DNA of 64,000 nt from Paracoccaceae bacterium. Lineage in GTDB: Bacteria; Pseudomonadota; Alphaproteobacteria; Rhodobacterales; Rhodobacteraceae. The stretch spans positions 186,001-250,000 of the forward strand of contig JALUYI010000018.1 in assembly GCA_027013095.1 (NCBI GenBank), read 5' to 3'. Under the pieces are notes generated by a model. It searched no databases. It was not told the DNA's origin and saw only the letters and a program-made list of their open reading frames with translations. This document shows positions 49,058 through 59,131 of this stretch, one piece after another (within the stretch, counting starts at the first letter, position 1; each line of letters begins with the position of its first letter). A program made the position numbers and the translations under genes.

Positions 49058-50590
49058 ATGTTGAATCTGTCCCTGTTCGATGAGGCCCCCCCGCAGCCTT
49101 GCCCGCGGCCCTTCAATATGGCCGGCTATGTTCTGGCCGCCGGTCTGGCGACACCGGAAAAGCCCGCGCTTGAGGTCCTTTCGGCGCAAGGCTCGCGCAG
49201 GCTCAGCCACGGCGCCCTGCGTCACCGGGTTCTCAGCTGCGCCACCGGCCTGTTGGAGGCCGGCCTTGCGCCGGGTGAGCGTCTGTTGATGCGGATCGGC
49301 AATTCGGCGGATTTTCCGGTGGTGTTTCTGGCCGCAATTGCGGTCGGGATCATTCCGGTTCCCAGCTCAACGCAGTTGACCGAGCGGGAAACCCGCGCCC
49401 TGATCGCGGATCTGCAGCCTGCGGCATTGGTCGCTGGCCCGGGGATCGCTGTGCCTGCCGACATTCCCTGCCCGGTGATCGCCGCGGCAACGCTGACGGA
49501 GGCGCCGGATATCCCCGAGGCCCGGATCGTCATGGGCGATCCTGACCGCCTGGCTTATATCATCTATACATCCGGCAGCTCGGGGCGTCCGCGCGCCGTC
49601 ATGCACGCCCACCGGGCGGTTTGGGCGCGGCGGATGATGTGGTCCGGCTGGCTGGGTCTTGGTCCCGATGATCGCCTGCTGCACGCCGGGGCCTTTAACT
49701 GGACCTATACGCTGGGCGTCGGGCTCTGTGACCCGTGGGCGATCGGAGCCAGCGCGCTCATTCCGGCAGAAGGCACCGACCGGGCGACGCTGGCGCTGTT
49801 GTTGCGCCGCCACCGGGCCAGTATTTTCGCCGCCGCCCCGGGGGTTTACCGCCAGCTTTTGAACACCGGTGCAGATCTGGAATTTCCGCAATTACGCCAT
49901 GCCCTCTCGGCCGGTGAGGCGTTGCCTGCCGCCCTGCGAAAGGCCTGGGTTACGGCCAGCAAACGTCCTATATTCGAGGCCTTGGGGATGAGCGAGATCT
50001 CGACCTTTGTCTCGGCCAGCCCCACCACGCCAGCCCCCCAAGGGGCCACGGGAAAACCCCAGATGGGGCGCCGTGTTGCGGTTCTGTCCGAGCGTAACTT
50101 TGCCATTCAACCCGTTGATACACCGGGTATTCTGGCGATTGACCGGAAAGACCCCGGGCTGATGCTGGGCTATCGGGGCGCGCCCCGGGAGACGGCCGAA
50201 AAATTCGTCGGCGACTGGTTTTTGACCGGCGATATCGTGCGCATGGACAGCGCCGGCTTTGTCACCTATCTGGGCCGAAGCGACGACATGATGAACGCCG
50301 GCGGCTATCGGGTCTCGCCGCTCGAGGTCGAGGCGGTTCTGAACGCCCACCCCGATATCATCGAATCCGCCGCCGTCAGCATCGAGGTCAAAGCTGACAC
50401 ATTCGTGATTGCAGCATTCTACCAATCGGACATAGACTTGCCCGACAAGGCGCTGGCCGACTATTGCGCCAAGCGCCTTGCCCGTTACAAATGCCCGCGC
50501 CTGTTCAGGCGCATCCAGACCCTTCCCAAGGGGGCCAACAACAAGCTGCGCCGCAAGGACCTGCGGGCCGAGACAGGAAAATTACCATGA
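49058..50590 (+). CDS. AMP-dependent acyl-CoA ligase (benzoate-CoA ligase-like)
   Basis: Activates a carboxylic acid as acyl-adenylate and transfers it to CoA. The 510-residue protein has the ANL core: YTSGSSGRPRAVM (170-182) as the phosphate-binding loop, ALGMSEIS, GDWFLTGDIVRMD, the hinge YLGRSDDMMNAGGYRVSP, and a C-terminal PKGANNKLRRKDL with the catalytic lysine. The middle resembles benzoate-CoA-ligase-like enzymes. I prefer ATG 49058; a GTG at 49019 would add 13 residues. Its stop overlaps the next start by 4 bases. The acid substrate is unknown. Confidence 0.87.
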   Translation: MLNLSLFDEAPPQPCPRPFNMAGYVLAAGLATPEKPALEVLSAQGSRRLSHGALRHRVLSCATGLLEAGLAPGERLLMRIGNSADFPVVFLAAIAVGIIPVPSSTQLTERETRALIADLQPAALVAGPGIAVPADIPCPVIAAATLTEAPDIPEARIVMGDPDRLAYIIYTSGSSGRPRAVMHAHRAVWARRMMWSGWLGLGPDDRLLHAGAFNWTYTLGVGLCDPWAIGASALIPAEGTDRATLALLLRRHRASIFAAAPGVYRQLLNTGADLEFPQLRHALSAGEALPAALRKAWVTASKRPIFEALGMSEISTFVSASPTTPAPQGATGKPQMGRRVAVLSERNFAIQPVDTPGILAIDRKDPGLMLGYRGAPRETAEKFVGDWFLTGDIVRMDSAGFVTYLGRSDDMMNAGGYRVSPLEVEAVLNAHPDIIESAAVSIEVKADTFVIAAFYQSDIDLPDKALADYCAKRLARYKCPRLFRRIQTLPKGANNKLRRKDLRAETGKLP

Positions 50591-51306
50591 CCGCCGCGCC
50601 CGATACAACGATACCTGCGATAACCACGCTCGATATCGTCTCCGACCCCATCTGCCCGTGGTGCTATATCGGCAAGACCCGGCTACAGCAGGCACTGGAG
50701 CGCCGCGCACCGCAGCGATTTCAGATCAGCTGGCACCCGTTCCAGCTGAACCCGGATATGCCCCCCGAGGGGATGGACCGGCGGGACTATCTTGAGCACA
50801 AGTTTGGCGGCAAGGCCGGGGCGCTGGAGGTCTATGGCCAGATCGCCAAGGCCGCCCAAGAGGCCGGCCTTCAGATCAATTTCGAGGCGATCCAGCGCAC
50901 CCCCGACACCACCGATGCCCACCGGCTGATCCATTGGGCCGGTCAGGAAGGAGGACTGGAAGATGTCCAGACGCAGGTCGCGGACCGCCTGTTTTCCGCC
51001 TATTTTCAGGACGGGCAGGATATCTCCGACCCTGATGTTCTGGTCGCTGTCGCCACAGCCTCGGGGATGGAAGGGGCTGTGGTCCGCCGCCTTCTGGCCA
51101 GCGACAACGATCGCAGCCAGATCAAGGCCCAAGCCGCCTATGCGCGGCAAAAAGGCATCCGCGGCGTGCCGTGTTTCGTGGTTGCCAACACCTATGTCCT
51201 GCAGGGGGCCCAACCGGTCGAGCTGTGGGAAAAGGTGATCGACGAGATCACCGAAAAGGGCCGTCTGGCAACCCGCTCGCCCCAGCCTGAAAAGGGCAAG
51301 GTTTGA
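50587..51306 (+). CDS. DsbA-family oxidoreductase, FrnE-like
   Basis: 239-residue cytoplasmic thioredoxin-fold protein with the active site CPWC (residues 23-26, in SDPICPWCYIGK) and the FrnE-type helical insertion (GMDRRDYLEHKFGG; ITFEA-like NFEAIQRTPDTTDAHRL). A cis-proline block, GVPCFVVANTYVLQGAQ, is near the C-terminus. No signal peptide. Proteins of this group act as disulfide isomerases or as 2-hydroxychromene-carboxylate-isomerase-like enzymes. It overlaps both neighbours and is part of a three-gene coupled operon. Confidence 0.9.
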   Translation: MTAAPDTTIPAITTLDIVSDPICPWCYIGKTRLQQALERRAPQRFQISWHPFQLNPDMPPEGMDRRDYLEHKFGGKAGALEVYGQIAKAAQEAGLQINFEAIQRTPDTTDAHRLIHWAGQEGGLEDVQTQVADRLFSAYFQDGQDISDPDVLVAVATASGMEGAVVRRLLASDNDRSQIKAQAAYARQKGIRGVPCFVVANTYVLQGAQPVELWEKVIDEITEKGRLATRSPQPEKGKV

Positions 51307-52517
51307 GCACACGCCCCCCTGCCTTTGCCGAGTTCATCATCCTTGTTGCCCTGATGTTTGCGATGATCGCTCTTGGCACTGATACAATGCTGCCCGCCTT
51401 GCCCGCGATTGCCCGGGACCTGAATCTGGCCGAGGTCAACCGCGCGCAGCTGATCATTACCAGCTTTGTTCTGGGCACCGGTATCGGCCAGCTGTTCATG
51501 GGGCCGATCTCGGATTCACTGGGGCGCAAGCCGGTGATCGCCGCCGGGTTGCTGCTCTATATGCTGGCCTGCGGGGTGGCGTTTTACACCCGCACGTTTC
51601 AACTGTTGCTACTGGCCCGCTTTGTTCAGGGGGTTGGGGTCTCGGCCCCGCGCACGGTCACTCTGGCCATGGTGCGCGACCTCTATTCGGGGCGCATGAT
51701 GGCGCGGGTCATGTCCTTTGCCATGACCCTGTTCGTGCTGGTCCCGGCGGTTGCGCCGCTTGGTGGACAGACGCTGGCCACGCATTTTGGCTGGCGCAGT
51801 ATTTTTCTTGCCTTCATCCTGTTCGCCGGCCTCGCCCTGATCTGGATGCAGTTACGCCAGCCTGAAACCCTGCCCCGCCGTTATCGTCGCGCCTTTCGGC
51901 TGGACAGTTTCGGTGACGCCATGGGCCAGATCCTGCGCTCGCGGCGGGTCATGACCTTTACGGCGGTTCTGGCCCTTGGGTATGGCGCCCTGTTTGGCTA
52001 TCTCAGCTCGGCCCAGCAGGTGTTTGTCGATGTTTTCGGCGTCGGGCGCGATTTTCCGCTGTATTTTGCCGCCATTGCGCTGTTGTCGGGCCTGTCGGGG
52101 TTTCTGAATGGCGCGCTGGTGCTGCGGTTCGGGATGCGCCTTCTGGCTACGCTGTCGCTTGCGGTTTTGTTTCTGATCACCTTGGCGATGATCGGCTATA
52201 TCGTGCTGGGCCAGCCGACACCGAGCACGCTGTTGCCGCTGTTCCTGCTGTGGTCCCTGCTGGCCTTTATCTCGCCGGGGTTGACATTTGGCAATCTCAA
52301 CGCGTTGGCGCTGGAGCCGATGGGACATATTGCGGGCATGGCCTCGGCCGTGGTTGGCGCCCTCAGCACCCTGTTCGGGGTGCTGATCGCGGTGCCAATC
52401 GGGTTGGCCTTTGACGGCACTCCCCTGCCCCTTCTGATCGGTTTTGCCCTGACGGCGGGGGGGGCGCTTGTCCTGATGTTCTGGGTCGGGGCCGAGCGCC
52501 CACTGGTGGGCAACTGA
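51303..52517 (+). CDS. Bcr/CflA-type MFS drug exporter
   Basis: 404-residue inner-membrane exporter with about 12 segments. Motifs of the Bcr/CflA (DHA1) family: LGTDTMLPALPAIARDL in the first segment, GQLFMGPISDSLGRKPVI (motif A), and RFVQGVGVSAPRTVTLAMVRDLY. The start is a TTG at 51303 whose last bases overlap the TGA of the FrnE-like gene; no closer ATG exists. As the last gene of the operon it could export a product or toxic analogue of the ligase pathway. Confidence 0.88.
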   Translation: MSTRPPAFAEFIILVALMFAMIALGTDTMLPALPAIARDLNLAEVNRAQLIITSFVLGTGIGQLFMGPISDSLGRKPVIAAGLLLYMLACGVAFYTRTFQLLLLARFVQGVGVSAPRTVTLAMVRDLYSGRMMARVMSFAMTLFVLVPAVAPLGGQTLATHFGWRSIFLAFILFAGLALIWMQLRQPETLPRRYRRAFRLDSFGDAMGQILRSRRVMTFTAVLALGYGALFGYLSSAQQVFVDVFGVGRDFPLYFAAIALLSGLSGFLNGALVLRFGMRLLATLSLAVLFLITLAMIGYIVLGQPTPSTLLPLFLLWSLLAFISPGLTFGNLNALALEPMGHIAGMASAVVGALSTLFGVLIAVPIGLAFDGTPLPLLIGFALTAGGALVLMFWVGAERPLVGN

Positions 52518-52558
52518 CCCTCAGGCACCGCTCAACGCTGCCGGCATCACGGATCACA

Positions 52559-53098
52559 TTACAGACGGCGCAGGCCAAGTCCCAACATCAGCATGGCCGA
52601 ACCGTTGAACAGCAGCTCCAGACCGAACAGCAGCCCCAGAACCGCCAGCGCGCTTTGCGGATAGCCAATCAGGATAACCGCGGACAGCGCCAAAGAACCG
52701 GCCCCCGACAGCGCGATCCAGCCCCAGCCGGAATGCGGGCGCATGTTCAAGGCAAAGGCGATCTTGGCCGCTCCGATCAGCAGGAAAACGATCCCCGCCA
52801 TCAAGGTCAGCGACATCACCCCGGCCAGCGGGTTCAGGATGAACAGAACCGCCATCAGGACCATCAATGCGCCCCAGAGCAGCGTTCCCCAGAACCCCGG
52901 TTGTGCACGCATCTGATACGCCTGCAGAAGTTGCACCGCGCCGACGAACATAAAAAACCAGGCCGCCAGCATGGCCACCGTGATCGAGGCGACAAAGGGA
53001 TTGGCCAGCGCCAGAATGCCGCCAATCACCGACAGCAGACCGATGCCGAAAAACCAGCCCCAGACGTGTTGAAATGGATGTTGGACGTGATCCGTCAT
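52559..53098 (-). CDS. HdeD-family (DUF308) membrane protein
   Basis: 179 residues, about six hydrophobic segments in the repeated DUF308 pattern (WGWFFGIGLLSVIGGILALANPFVAS; FWGTLLWGALMVLMAVLFILNPLAG; WIALSGAGSLALSAVILIGYP). HdeD in E. coli is linked to acid resistance; the role here is unknown. I start at ATG 53098 (MTDHVQHPFQHVWG). It lies 84 bases downstream of mfd on the same strand. Confidence 0.88.
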   Translation of the reverse strand: MTDHVQHPFQHVWGWFFGIGLLSVIGGILALANPFVASITVAMLAAWFFMFVGAVQLLQAYQMRAQPGFWGTLLWGALMVLMAVLFILNPLAGVMSLTLMAGIVFLLIGAAKIAFALNMRPHSGWGWIALSGAGSLALSAVILIGYPQSALAVLGLLFGLELLFNGSAMLMLGLGLRRL

Positions 53099-53182
53099 GG
53101 CGATACCCCTTTTTATGTGTTCCTGTCTTTCCTTCTGCTTCACAGCTATGTGAGCGGAGAAAAATCGCAAGAGGGGCGAAGT

Positions 53183-56100
53183 TTACTTTTTTGTAACCCG
53201 GGCAAATTGTGCCAGATCGCGGGCAATGGCAAAGGCGCCCTTGACCTTGTCGCTGCTTTTACGCCAGTCGCGGCGCACGACAATCTTGTTGTCGCGCACC
53301 CGGGCCAGACCGTTCTGGGCCTCGATAAAGGCGACCAACCCGGCGGGATTGGCGAACTTGTCGTTGTGAAACTGGATCACCGCCCCCTTGGGCCCCCCGT
53401 CAAGGCGACCGATTCCGGCGCGGCGGCACATGGATTTGATCCGCACGATGTTTAGCAACATGTTGACCTCTTTCGGCAATTTCCCGAAACGGTCGATCAT
53501 CTCGGCGGCAAAGCCCTCCAGCTCGACCTTTTCGCTAAGCGCCGAGAGGCGCCGATAAAGGCCAAGGCGCACGTCCAGATCCGGCACATAGGTTTCGGGG
53601 ATCAAAACCGGCACGCCCAGATTGATCTGCGGCGCCCAGTCCTGATCCGCCTCTGACAGCCCCTCCATCTCGCCGGCCTTCATCTTGGCAATCGCGTCTT
53701 CCAGCATCGATTGATAGAGTTCATAGCCCACCTCACGGACCTGCCCCGATTGCGCATCGCCCAGAATATTGCCCGCCCCGCGAATATCCAGATCCTGGCT
53801 GGCCAGCGTGAACCCCGCCCCCAGACTGTCCAGCGAGCCCAGAACCCGCAGGCGCTTTTCCGCCCCTGGCGTCAGGCGGCGACGCGCTCGGGTGGTCAGA
53901 TAGGCATAGGCCCGGGTCTTGCTGCGCCCGACCCTGCCGCGAATCTGGTAAAGCTGGGCCAGACCGAACATATCGGCACGATGAATGATCATGGTGTTGG
54001 CGGTGGGGATATCCAGCCCGCTTTCAACGATGGTGGTGGCCAGCAGGACGTCGCACTCACCATCGTAAAAGGCGTTCATGCGCCGGTCCAGTTCACCAGC
54101 CGCCATCTGTCCGTGGGCGACCATATAACTGACCTCGGGAACCTGCTCGCCAAGAAAGCTCTCGATCTCGGGCAGGTCGCTGATGCGGGGGACAACGAAA
54201 AAGGACTGGCCGCCGCGGTAGTGTTCGCGCAGCAGCGCCTCGCGGATGGTGACGGTATCAAACTCGGAAACGTAGGTGCGAATGGCCAGCCGATCGACCG
54301 GCGGGGTGCCGATGATCGAAAGGTCCCGCACCCCGGAGAGCGACAGTTGCAAGGTGCGCGGAATCGGCGTTGCGGTCAGCGTCAGAACGTGAATATTCGA
54401 GCGCAGCCGCTTTAGCCTCTCCTTGTGGACAACTCCGAATTTCTGTTCTTCATCAATGACAAGCAGGCCGAGGTTAAAGAACCTGACTGACTTGGCCAGC
54501 ACCGCGTGGGTGCCGACCACAATATCGATAGAACCCTTGGCCAACCCCTCGCGGGTGGCCGCGGCCTCCTTGGCCGACACAAAGCGCGACAGGGCCCGCA
54601 CCCGGATCGGCAATCCGCGAAATCGCGCCTCAAACGACTTGAAATGCTGACGCGCCAACAGGGTCGTCGGGGCAACCACCGCCACCTGCGCCCCGGACAT
54701 TGCCGCGACAAAGGCGGCGCGCAGGGCCACCTCGGTCTTGCCAAAGCCGACGTCGCCGCAGATCAACCGATCCATCGGCCGACCCGCGGCCATATCCGTC
54801 AGCACATCGGAAATCGCGTGGATCTGATCGTCGGTTTCCGTATAGGGAAAGCGCGCGCAAAAGCGGTCGAATTCGTGTGTCGGCACCTCCATCACCGGCG
54901 CCCGGCGCAAGGCGCGCTCGGCAGCCACGCGAATCAGGCGGTCGGCCATGTCGCGGATGCGCTGCTTCAGCTTGGCCTTTTTGGCCTGCCAGGCACCGCT
55001 GCCAAGGCGGTCCAGCAGCCCCTCGTCATGACCATAGCGGCTGAGCAGTTCGATATTTTCGACCGGCAGGAACAGGCGATCGCCCCCGGCGTATTCCAGC
55101 GCGATACATTCGTGCGGCGCCCCGGCGGCGGTGATGGTTTCCAACCCCGTGTAGCGGCCGATCCCATGATCGAGATGCACGATCAGATCGCCGGGGCTGA
55201 GGGCGTTGGCCTCGGTCAGATAGGTCTCGGCGCGGCGTTTCCGCGAGGTCTTGCGCACCAGACGTTCGCCAAGGATATCCTGCTCGGAAATCACCGTCAG
55301 CCCCGGCGCGCAAAAACCGTGCTCCAGCGCCCAGACCGCCAGAAAGACCCCGCCGGTGCCGTCAGGAACATCGTTAAAGCTGGAAATTGGGGTACCGGGC
55401 GGCGCGTCCTCATCGGCCAGGAGATGCTGCATGCGCTCGCGCGCACCCTCGGAATAGCTGGCAAGTATGACCTGACTTTCGGTCTTTTTTACCTGAATAT
55501 GGTCGGCCAATGCACGGAAAAGGTTTATTTTTTCCGATTGACGCTCGGGCGCAAAATTGCGGCCGATCCGTCCTCCTGCGTCCACCACCCCGGGGCCCAG
55601 ACCCTGCGGCAGCGCCAGAAACTGCCGCCGCGCATGGGGGGCGACGGCGGCCTCAAACGCCTCATCGTCCAGATAAAGCAGCTTGGGCGGACACGGCTTG
55701 TAAACCGAATCCAGCCGCGCCTTGTTGTTCAAGGCCTCCAGACGGTTGTCATATTGCTCGGCGATCGTCTCCCAGCGCTCCAGACGCACGGCCGTTGCCC
55801 CCTCGTCCAGACAGATCTCAGCCCCGGGCAGATAATCGAACAGGGTCTCCATCCCGTCGTGAAAAAAAGGCGCCCAATGCTCCATCCCCTGATGTTTGCG
55901 CCCGGCGCTAACCGCCTCGTAAAGCGCGTCATCCCGGCCCGCGGCGCCGAATTCGTTGCGGTAGTTCTGGCGAAACCGCTGGATCGCTTCGGCATCCAGA
56001 ATGACCTCGGACACCGGCGCCAACTCGACCCGCTCCAGACGTTCGGTGGTGCGCTGGCTTTCAGGATCAAACCGCCGGGCAGACTCCAGAACGTCGCCAA

Positions 56101-56641
56101 AGAGGTCGAGGCGCACCGGCCCCTGCGCGCCGGGCGGAAAGATGTCGATAAGGCCGCCCCGGACGGCATAATCCCCCGGCTCCATCACCGTTGGCGCGCG
56201 ACTAAAGCCCATGCGCGACAGGAAATCGCGCAGCGCCCCTTCGTCGATCCGCCTGCCGACCCGGGCCTGAAACACCGCCCCCGCCAGAAGGTCGCGCCGG
56301 GGCACCCGTTGGGTGACCGCGTTGAGCGTACTCAGGAGCAGAAATGGCCGCGAGAACCCCGCTGCCAGCGTTGCCAGCGTCGCCATGCGCGCGGCGGAAA
56401 CATCGGCATTTGGCGAGACCCTGTCATAGGGCAGACAATCCCACGCAGGAAAGGTGAAAACCGGCAGCTCGGGGGCAAAAAACCGCACCGCCTTCAGGGT
56501 TTCCTCAAGGCGCTTGTCATCGCGCGCAACATGCAGAACCGGCCCCTGCCGCGCCGCAACGCGCGCAACCAGAAGGCGCGCATCATAGCCCTCGGGTGCG
56601 CCTCCGACGGTCAGCAGGGTGGCCTTATTGCGCTGAGGCAT
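53183..56641 (-). CDS. mfd: Transcription-repair coupling factor Mfd
   Basis: Removes RNA polymerase stalled at lesions and recruits UvrA. The 1152-residue protein has the full Mfd layout: UvrB-like N-terminal modules (PVFTFPAWDCLPYDRVSPN), the polymerase-interacting domain (LIVHLDHGIGRYTGLETI), the RecG-like translocase with Walker A GDVGFGKTE (about 629-637), DEEQ box (VIDEEQKFGV) and QIRGRVGRSKTRAYAYL (motif VI), and the C-terminal TRCF domain (YVPDLDVRLGLYRRLSALS). It is probably cotranscribed with the small membrane gene upstream. Confidence 0.97.
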   Translation of the reverse strand: MPQRNKATLLTVGGAPEGYDARLLVARVAARQGPVLHVARDDKRLEETLKAVRFFAPELPVFTFPAWDCLPYDRVSPNADVSAARMATLATLAAGFSRPFLLLSTLNAVTQRVPRRDLLAGAVFQARVGRRIDEGALRDFLSRMGFSRAPTVMEPGDYAVRGGLIDIFPPGAQGPVRLDLFGDVLESARRFDPESQRTTERLERVELAPVSEVILDAEAIQRFRQNYRNEFGAAGRDDALYEAVSAGRKHQGMEHWAPFFHDGMETLFDYLPGAEICLDEGATAVRLERWETIAEQYDNRLEALNNKARLDSVYKPCPPKLLYLDDEAFEAAVAPHARRQFLALPQGLGPGVVDAGGRIGRNFAPERQSEKINLFRALADHIQVKKTESQVILASYSEGARERMQHLLADEDAPPGTPISSFNDVPDGTGGVFLAVWALEHGFCAPGLTVISEQDILGERLVRKTSRKRRAETYLTEANALSPGDLIVHLDHGIGRYTGLETITAAGAPHECIALEYAGGDRLFLPVENIELLSRYGHDEGLLDRLGSGAWQAKKAKLKQRIRDMADRLIRVAAERALRRAPVMEVPTHEFDRFCARFPYTETDDQIHAISDVLTDMAAGRPMDRLICGDVGFGKTEVALRAAFVAAMSGAQVAVVAPTTLLARQHFKSFEARFRGLPIRVRALSRFVSAKEAAATREGLAKGSIDIVVGTHAVLAKSVRFFNLGLLVIDEEQKFGVVHKERLKRLRSNIHVLTLTATPIPRTLQLSLSGVRDLSIIGTPPVDRLAIRTYVSEFDTVTIREALLREHYRGGQSFFVVPRISDLPEIESFLGEQVPEVSYMVAHGQMAAGELDRRMNAFYDGECDVLLATTIVESGLDIPTANTMIIHRADMFGLAQLYQIRGRVGRSKTRAYAYLTTRARRRLTPGAEKRLRVLGSLDSLGAGFTLASQDLDIRGAGNILGDAQSGQVREVGYELYQSMLEDAIAKMKAGEMEGLSEADQDWAPQINLGVPVLIPETYVPDLDVRLGLYRRLSALSEKVELEGFAAEMIDRFGKLPKEVNMLLNIVRIKSMCRRAGIGRLDGGPKGAVIQFHNDKFANPAGLVAFIEAQNGLARVRDNKIVVRRDWRKSSDKVKGAFAIARDLAQFARVTKK

Positions 56642-56680
56642 CGCAGCGGTCCGGGGCCGACAGGCAAGACGGTCGCAAGG

Positions 56681-57208
56681 TCACAGGACGGTCGCGCTGA
56701 GGTTATGCCACATGCCCCAGAACGCGGTGATAAAGATCGCCGTCAGGCCGATCAACTGGTTAAAGAATCGATAGCGGGCGAGGCGCGAGCACAACAACTG
56801 CCCCTCAATGCTCAGGCGCATCAAGACCCGCGCGTGGCGCACCGACAACAGCGCCACCAGCGACCATGGCGCGCCGATCAGAAACACCGCCTGTGCAAAT
56901 TCCAGCCGATAGAAAAACCCCAGCATCGCCAGCCCGGCCAGCACGAAAAATCCCAGCCCGATGACCCAGATTCCCGAAACATCCATGATATGAACGATGC
57001 GGCGGCAATTCAGGCGCACCAGCGCCTCCAGATCCTCCTGCGCCGGCCCCGTGGCTCCGGCCCGGCGCGCCCGGGTCACCGCATCAAACGGCACCCCCAG
57101 CGTCCAGTGAGCGGTGGTTGACCACAGAACCGCCAGTGAAATCCAGTACCATACGCTGGTAAAGGATCGCATGTCGATCAGCTCGATGACGCTCGTGTAC
57201 CAATCCAA
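56681..57208 (-). CDS. Conserved alphaproteobacterial membrane protein (annotated elsewhere as SufBCD-associated)
   Basis: 175 residues with about four hydrophobic segments (SFTSVWYWISLAVLWSTTAHW; VIGLGFFVLAGLAMLGFFY; AVFLIGAPWSLVALLSV; LIGLTAIFITAFWGMW). I recall relatives in Rhodobacterales labelled component of SufBCD complex, but no suf genes are near and I see no direct evidence for that role. The likely start is TTG 57208 (TTG GAT TGG TAC), which follows AAAGGGA; upstream in-frame sequence lacks a good site. It lies 39 bases ahead of mfd. Confidence 0.78.
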   Translation of the reverse strand: MDWYTSVIELIDMRSFTSVWYWISLAVLWSTTAHWTLGVPFDAVTRARRAGATGPAQEDLEALVRLNCRRIVHIMDVSGIWVIGLGFFVLAGLAMLGFFYRLEFAQAVFLIGAPWSLVALLSVRHARVLMRLSIEGQLLCSRLARYRFFNQLIGLTAIFITAFWGMWHNLSATVL

Positions 57209-57234
57209 GGTTTGTCCCTTTGTTTTTGGCCTGA

Positions 57235-58356
<1,122 letters not shown>

Positions 58357-58440
58357 CAACGGCGGGCCGGACCCGGTTCTGCGCACCTCCCTGCAACTGG
58401 CGGAGCTTTGCCGATCCGGGGTCTTTCGGGCGCGGTCGAG

Positions 58441-58469
58441 GTGACAGCAGCGCCTTTATCCTCTATAAT
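58441..58469 (+). promoter_or_regulatory. Strong sigma70-type promoter of the SYLF lipoprotein gene
   Basis: GTGACA (58441-58446), 17 bases, TATAAT (58464-58469). Five of six and six of six matches, giving a predicted start near 58476 and a leader of about 50 bases. Confidence 0.6.
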
Positions 58470-58525
58470 GCGGCAACAATACCGGCAGAAAGACCGGTCA
58501 ACCGAGTAGTTTAAGGACAATCCGA

Positions 58526-59077
58526 ATGAATATCTGGACACGGCGGACATTTCTGGTGGGCGTTGGCAGCACGCTGGCGGCCTGCGGCAACGGGATCGGA
58601 AATTCGCGAGGCCAAAAGATCAACTATCGGGTCGATCTGGCACTGCAGCAAATGTATTCCGAGGTTCCCGGCTCACGCGATCTGGCGGATCGGGCCGCGG
58701 GAATGCTGGTGATGCCGACGATTACCAAGGTCGGCTTTGGCTGGGGCGGTGCCTATGGGGAAGGGGCGCTGGTGATCGGTGGCGCTCCGGTCGAGTATTA
58801 CTCGGTGGCCAAGGGCACCTACGGGTTTCAGTTCGGGCTGCAACAATACGCCCACACGCTGTTTTTCATGAATGACGCCGCGCTGGCGGATTTCCGCGCC
58901 TCCAGCGGCTGGCAGGTCGGGGCGGATGTAGAATATGTGGTCAAGAACAAGGGCGACAACGTGGGGATCGACACGACCAAGCTGCGCTCGCCGGTGGTGG
59001 CACTGATTTACGGGCGCGCCGGACTGATCGTGGGTGCGACCCTTGAGGGGACGAAATACTCGCGCATCATCCGCTAG
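58526..59077 (+). CDS. SYLF-domain (YSC84-like) lipoprotein
   Basis: 183-residue exported protein. The N-terminus MNIWTRRTFLVGVGSTLAACG has a twin-arginine-like pair and a lipobox LAAC (Cys20), so it should be a lipoprotein, perhaps Tat-exported. The rest is the YSC84/SYLF lipid-binding domain: DLADRAAGMLVMPTITKVGFGWGGAYGEGALV, TYGFQFGLQQYAHTLFFM, and SPVVALIYGRAGLIVGATLEGTKYSRI. Role probably in envelope lipid binding; not defined. A consensus promoter precedes it. Confidence 0.88.
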   Translation: MNIWTRRTFLVGVGSTLAACGNGIGNSRGQKINYRVDLALQQMYSEVPGSRDLADRAAGMLVMPTITKVGFGWGGAYGEGALVIGGAPVEYYSVAKGTYGFQFGLQQYAHTLFFMNDAALADFRASSGWQVGADVEYVVKNKGDNVGIDTTKLRSPVVALIYGRAGLIVGATLEGTKYSRIIR

Positions 59078-59131
59078 ATCACGTCATCCGCAGACCCGGA
59101 TAGCACGCCGTTTTAACCCGCGGCGTTTAAC

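Noticed and set aside
53140-53153. TCACA-GCTA-TGTGA dyad between HdeD and mfd as a CRP site
   Set aside because: Half-site spacing is 4, not the 6 of CRP/FNR sites, and it lies in the leader of HdeD; no support.
54506-57121. 871-codon open frame on the plus strand opposite mfd
   Set aside because: It is the antisense shadow of a clear Mfd protein; long antisense frames are normal at this GC content and its translation has no recognisable domain.
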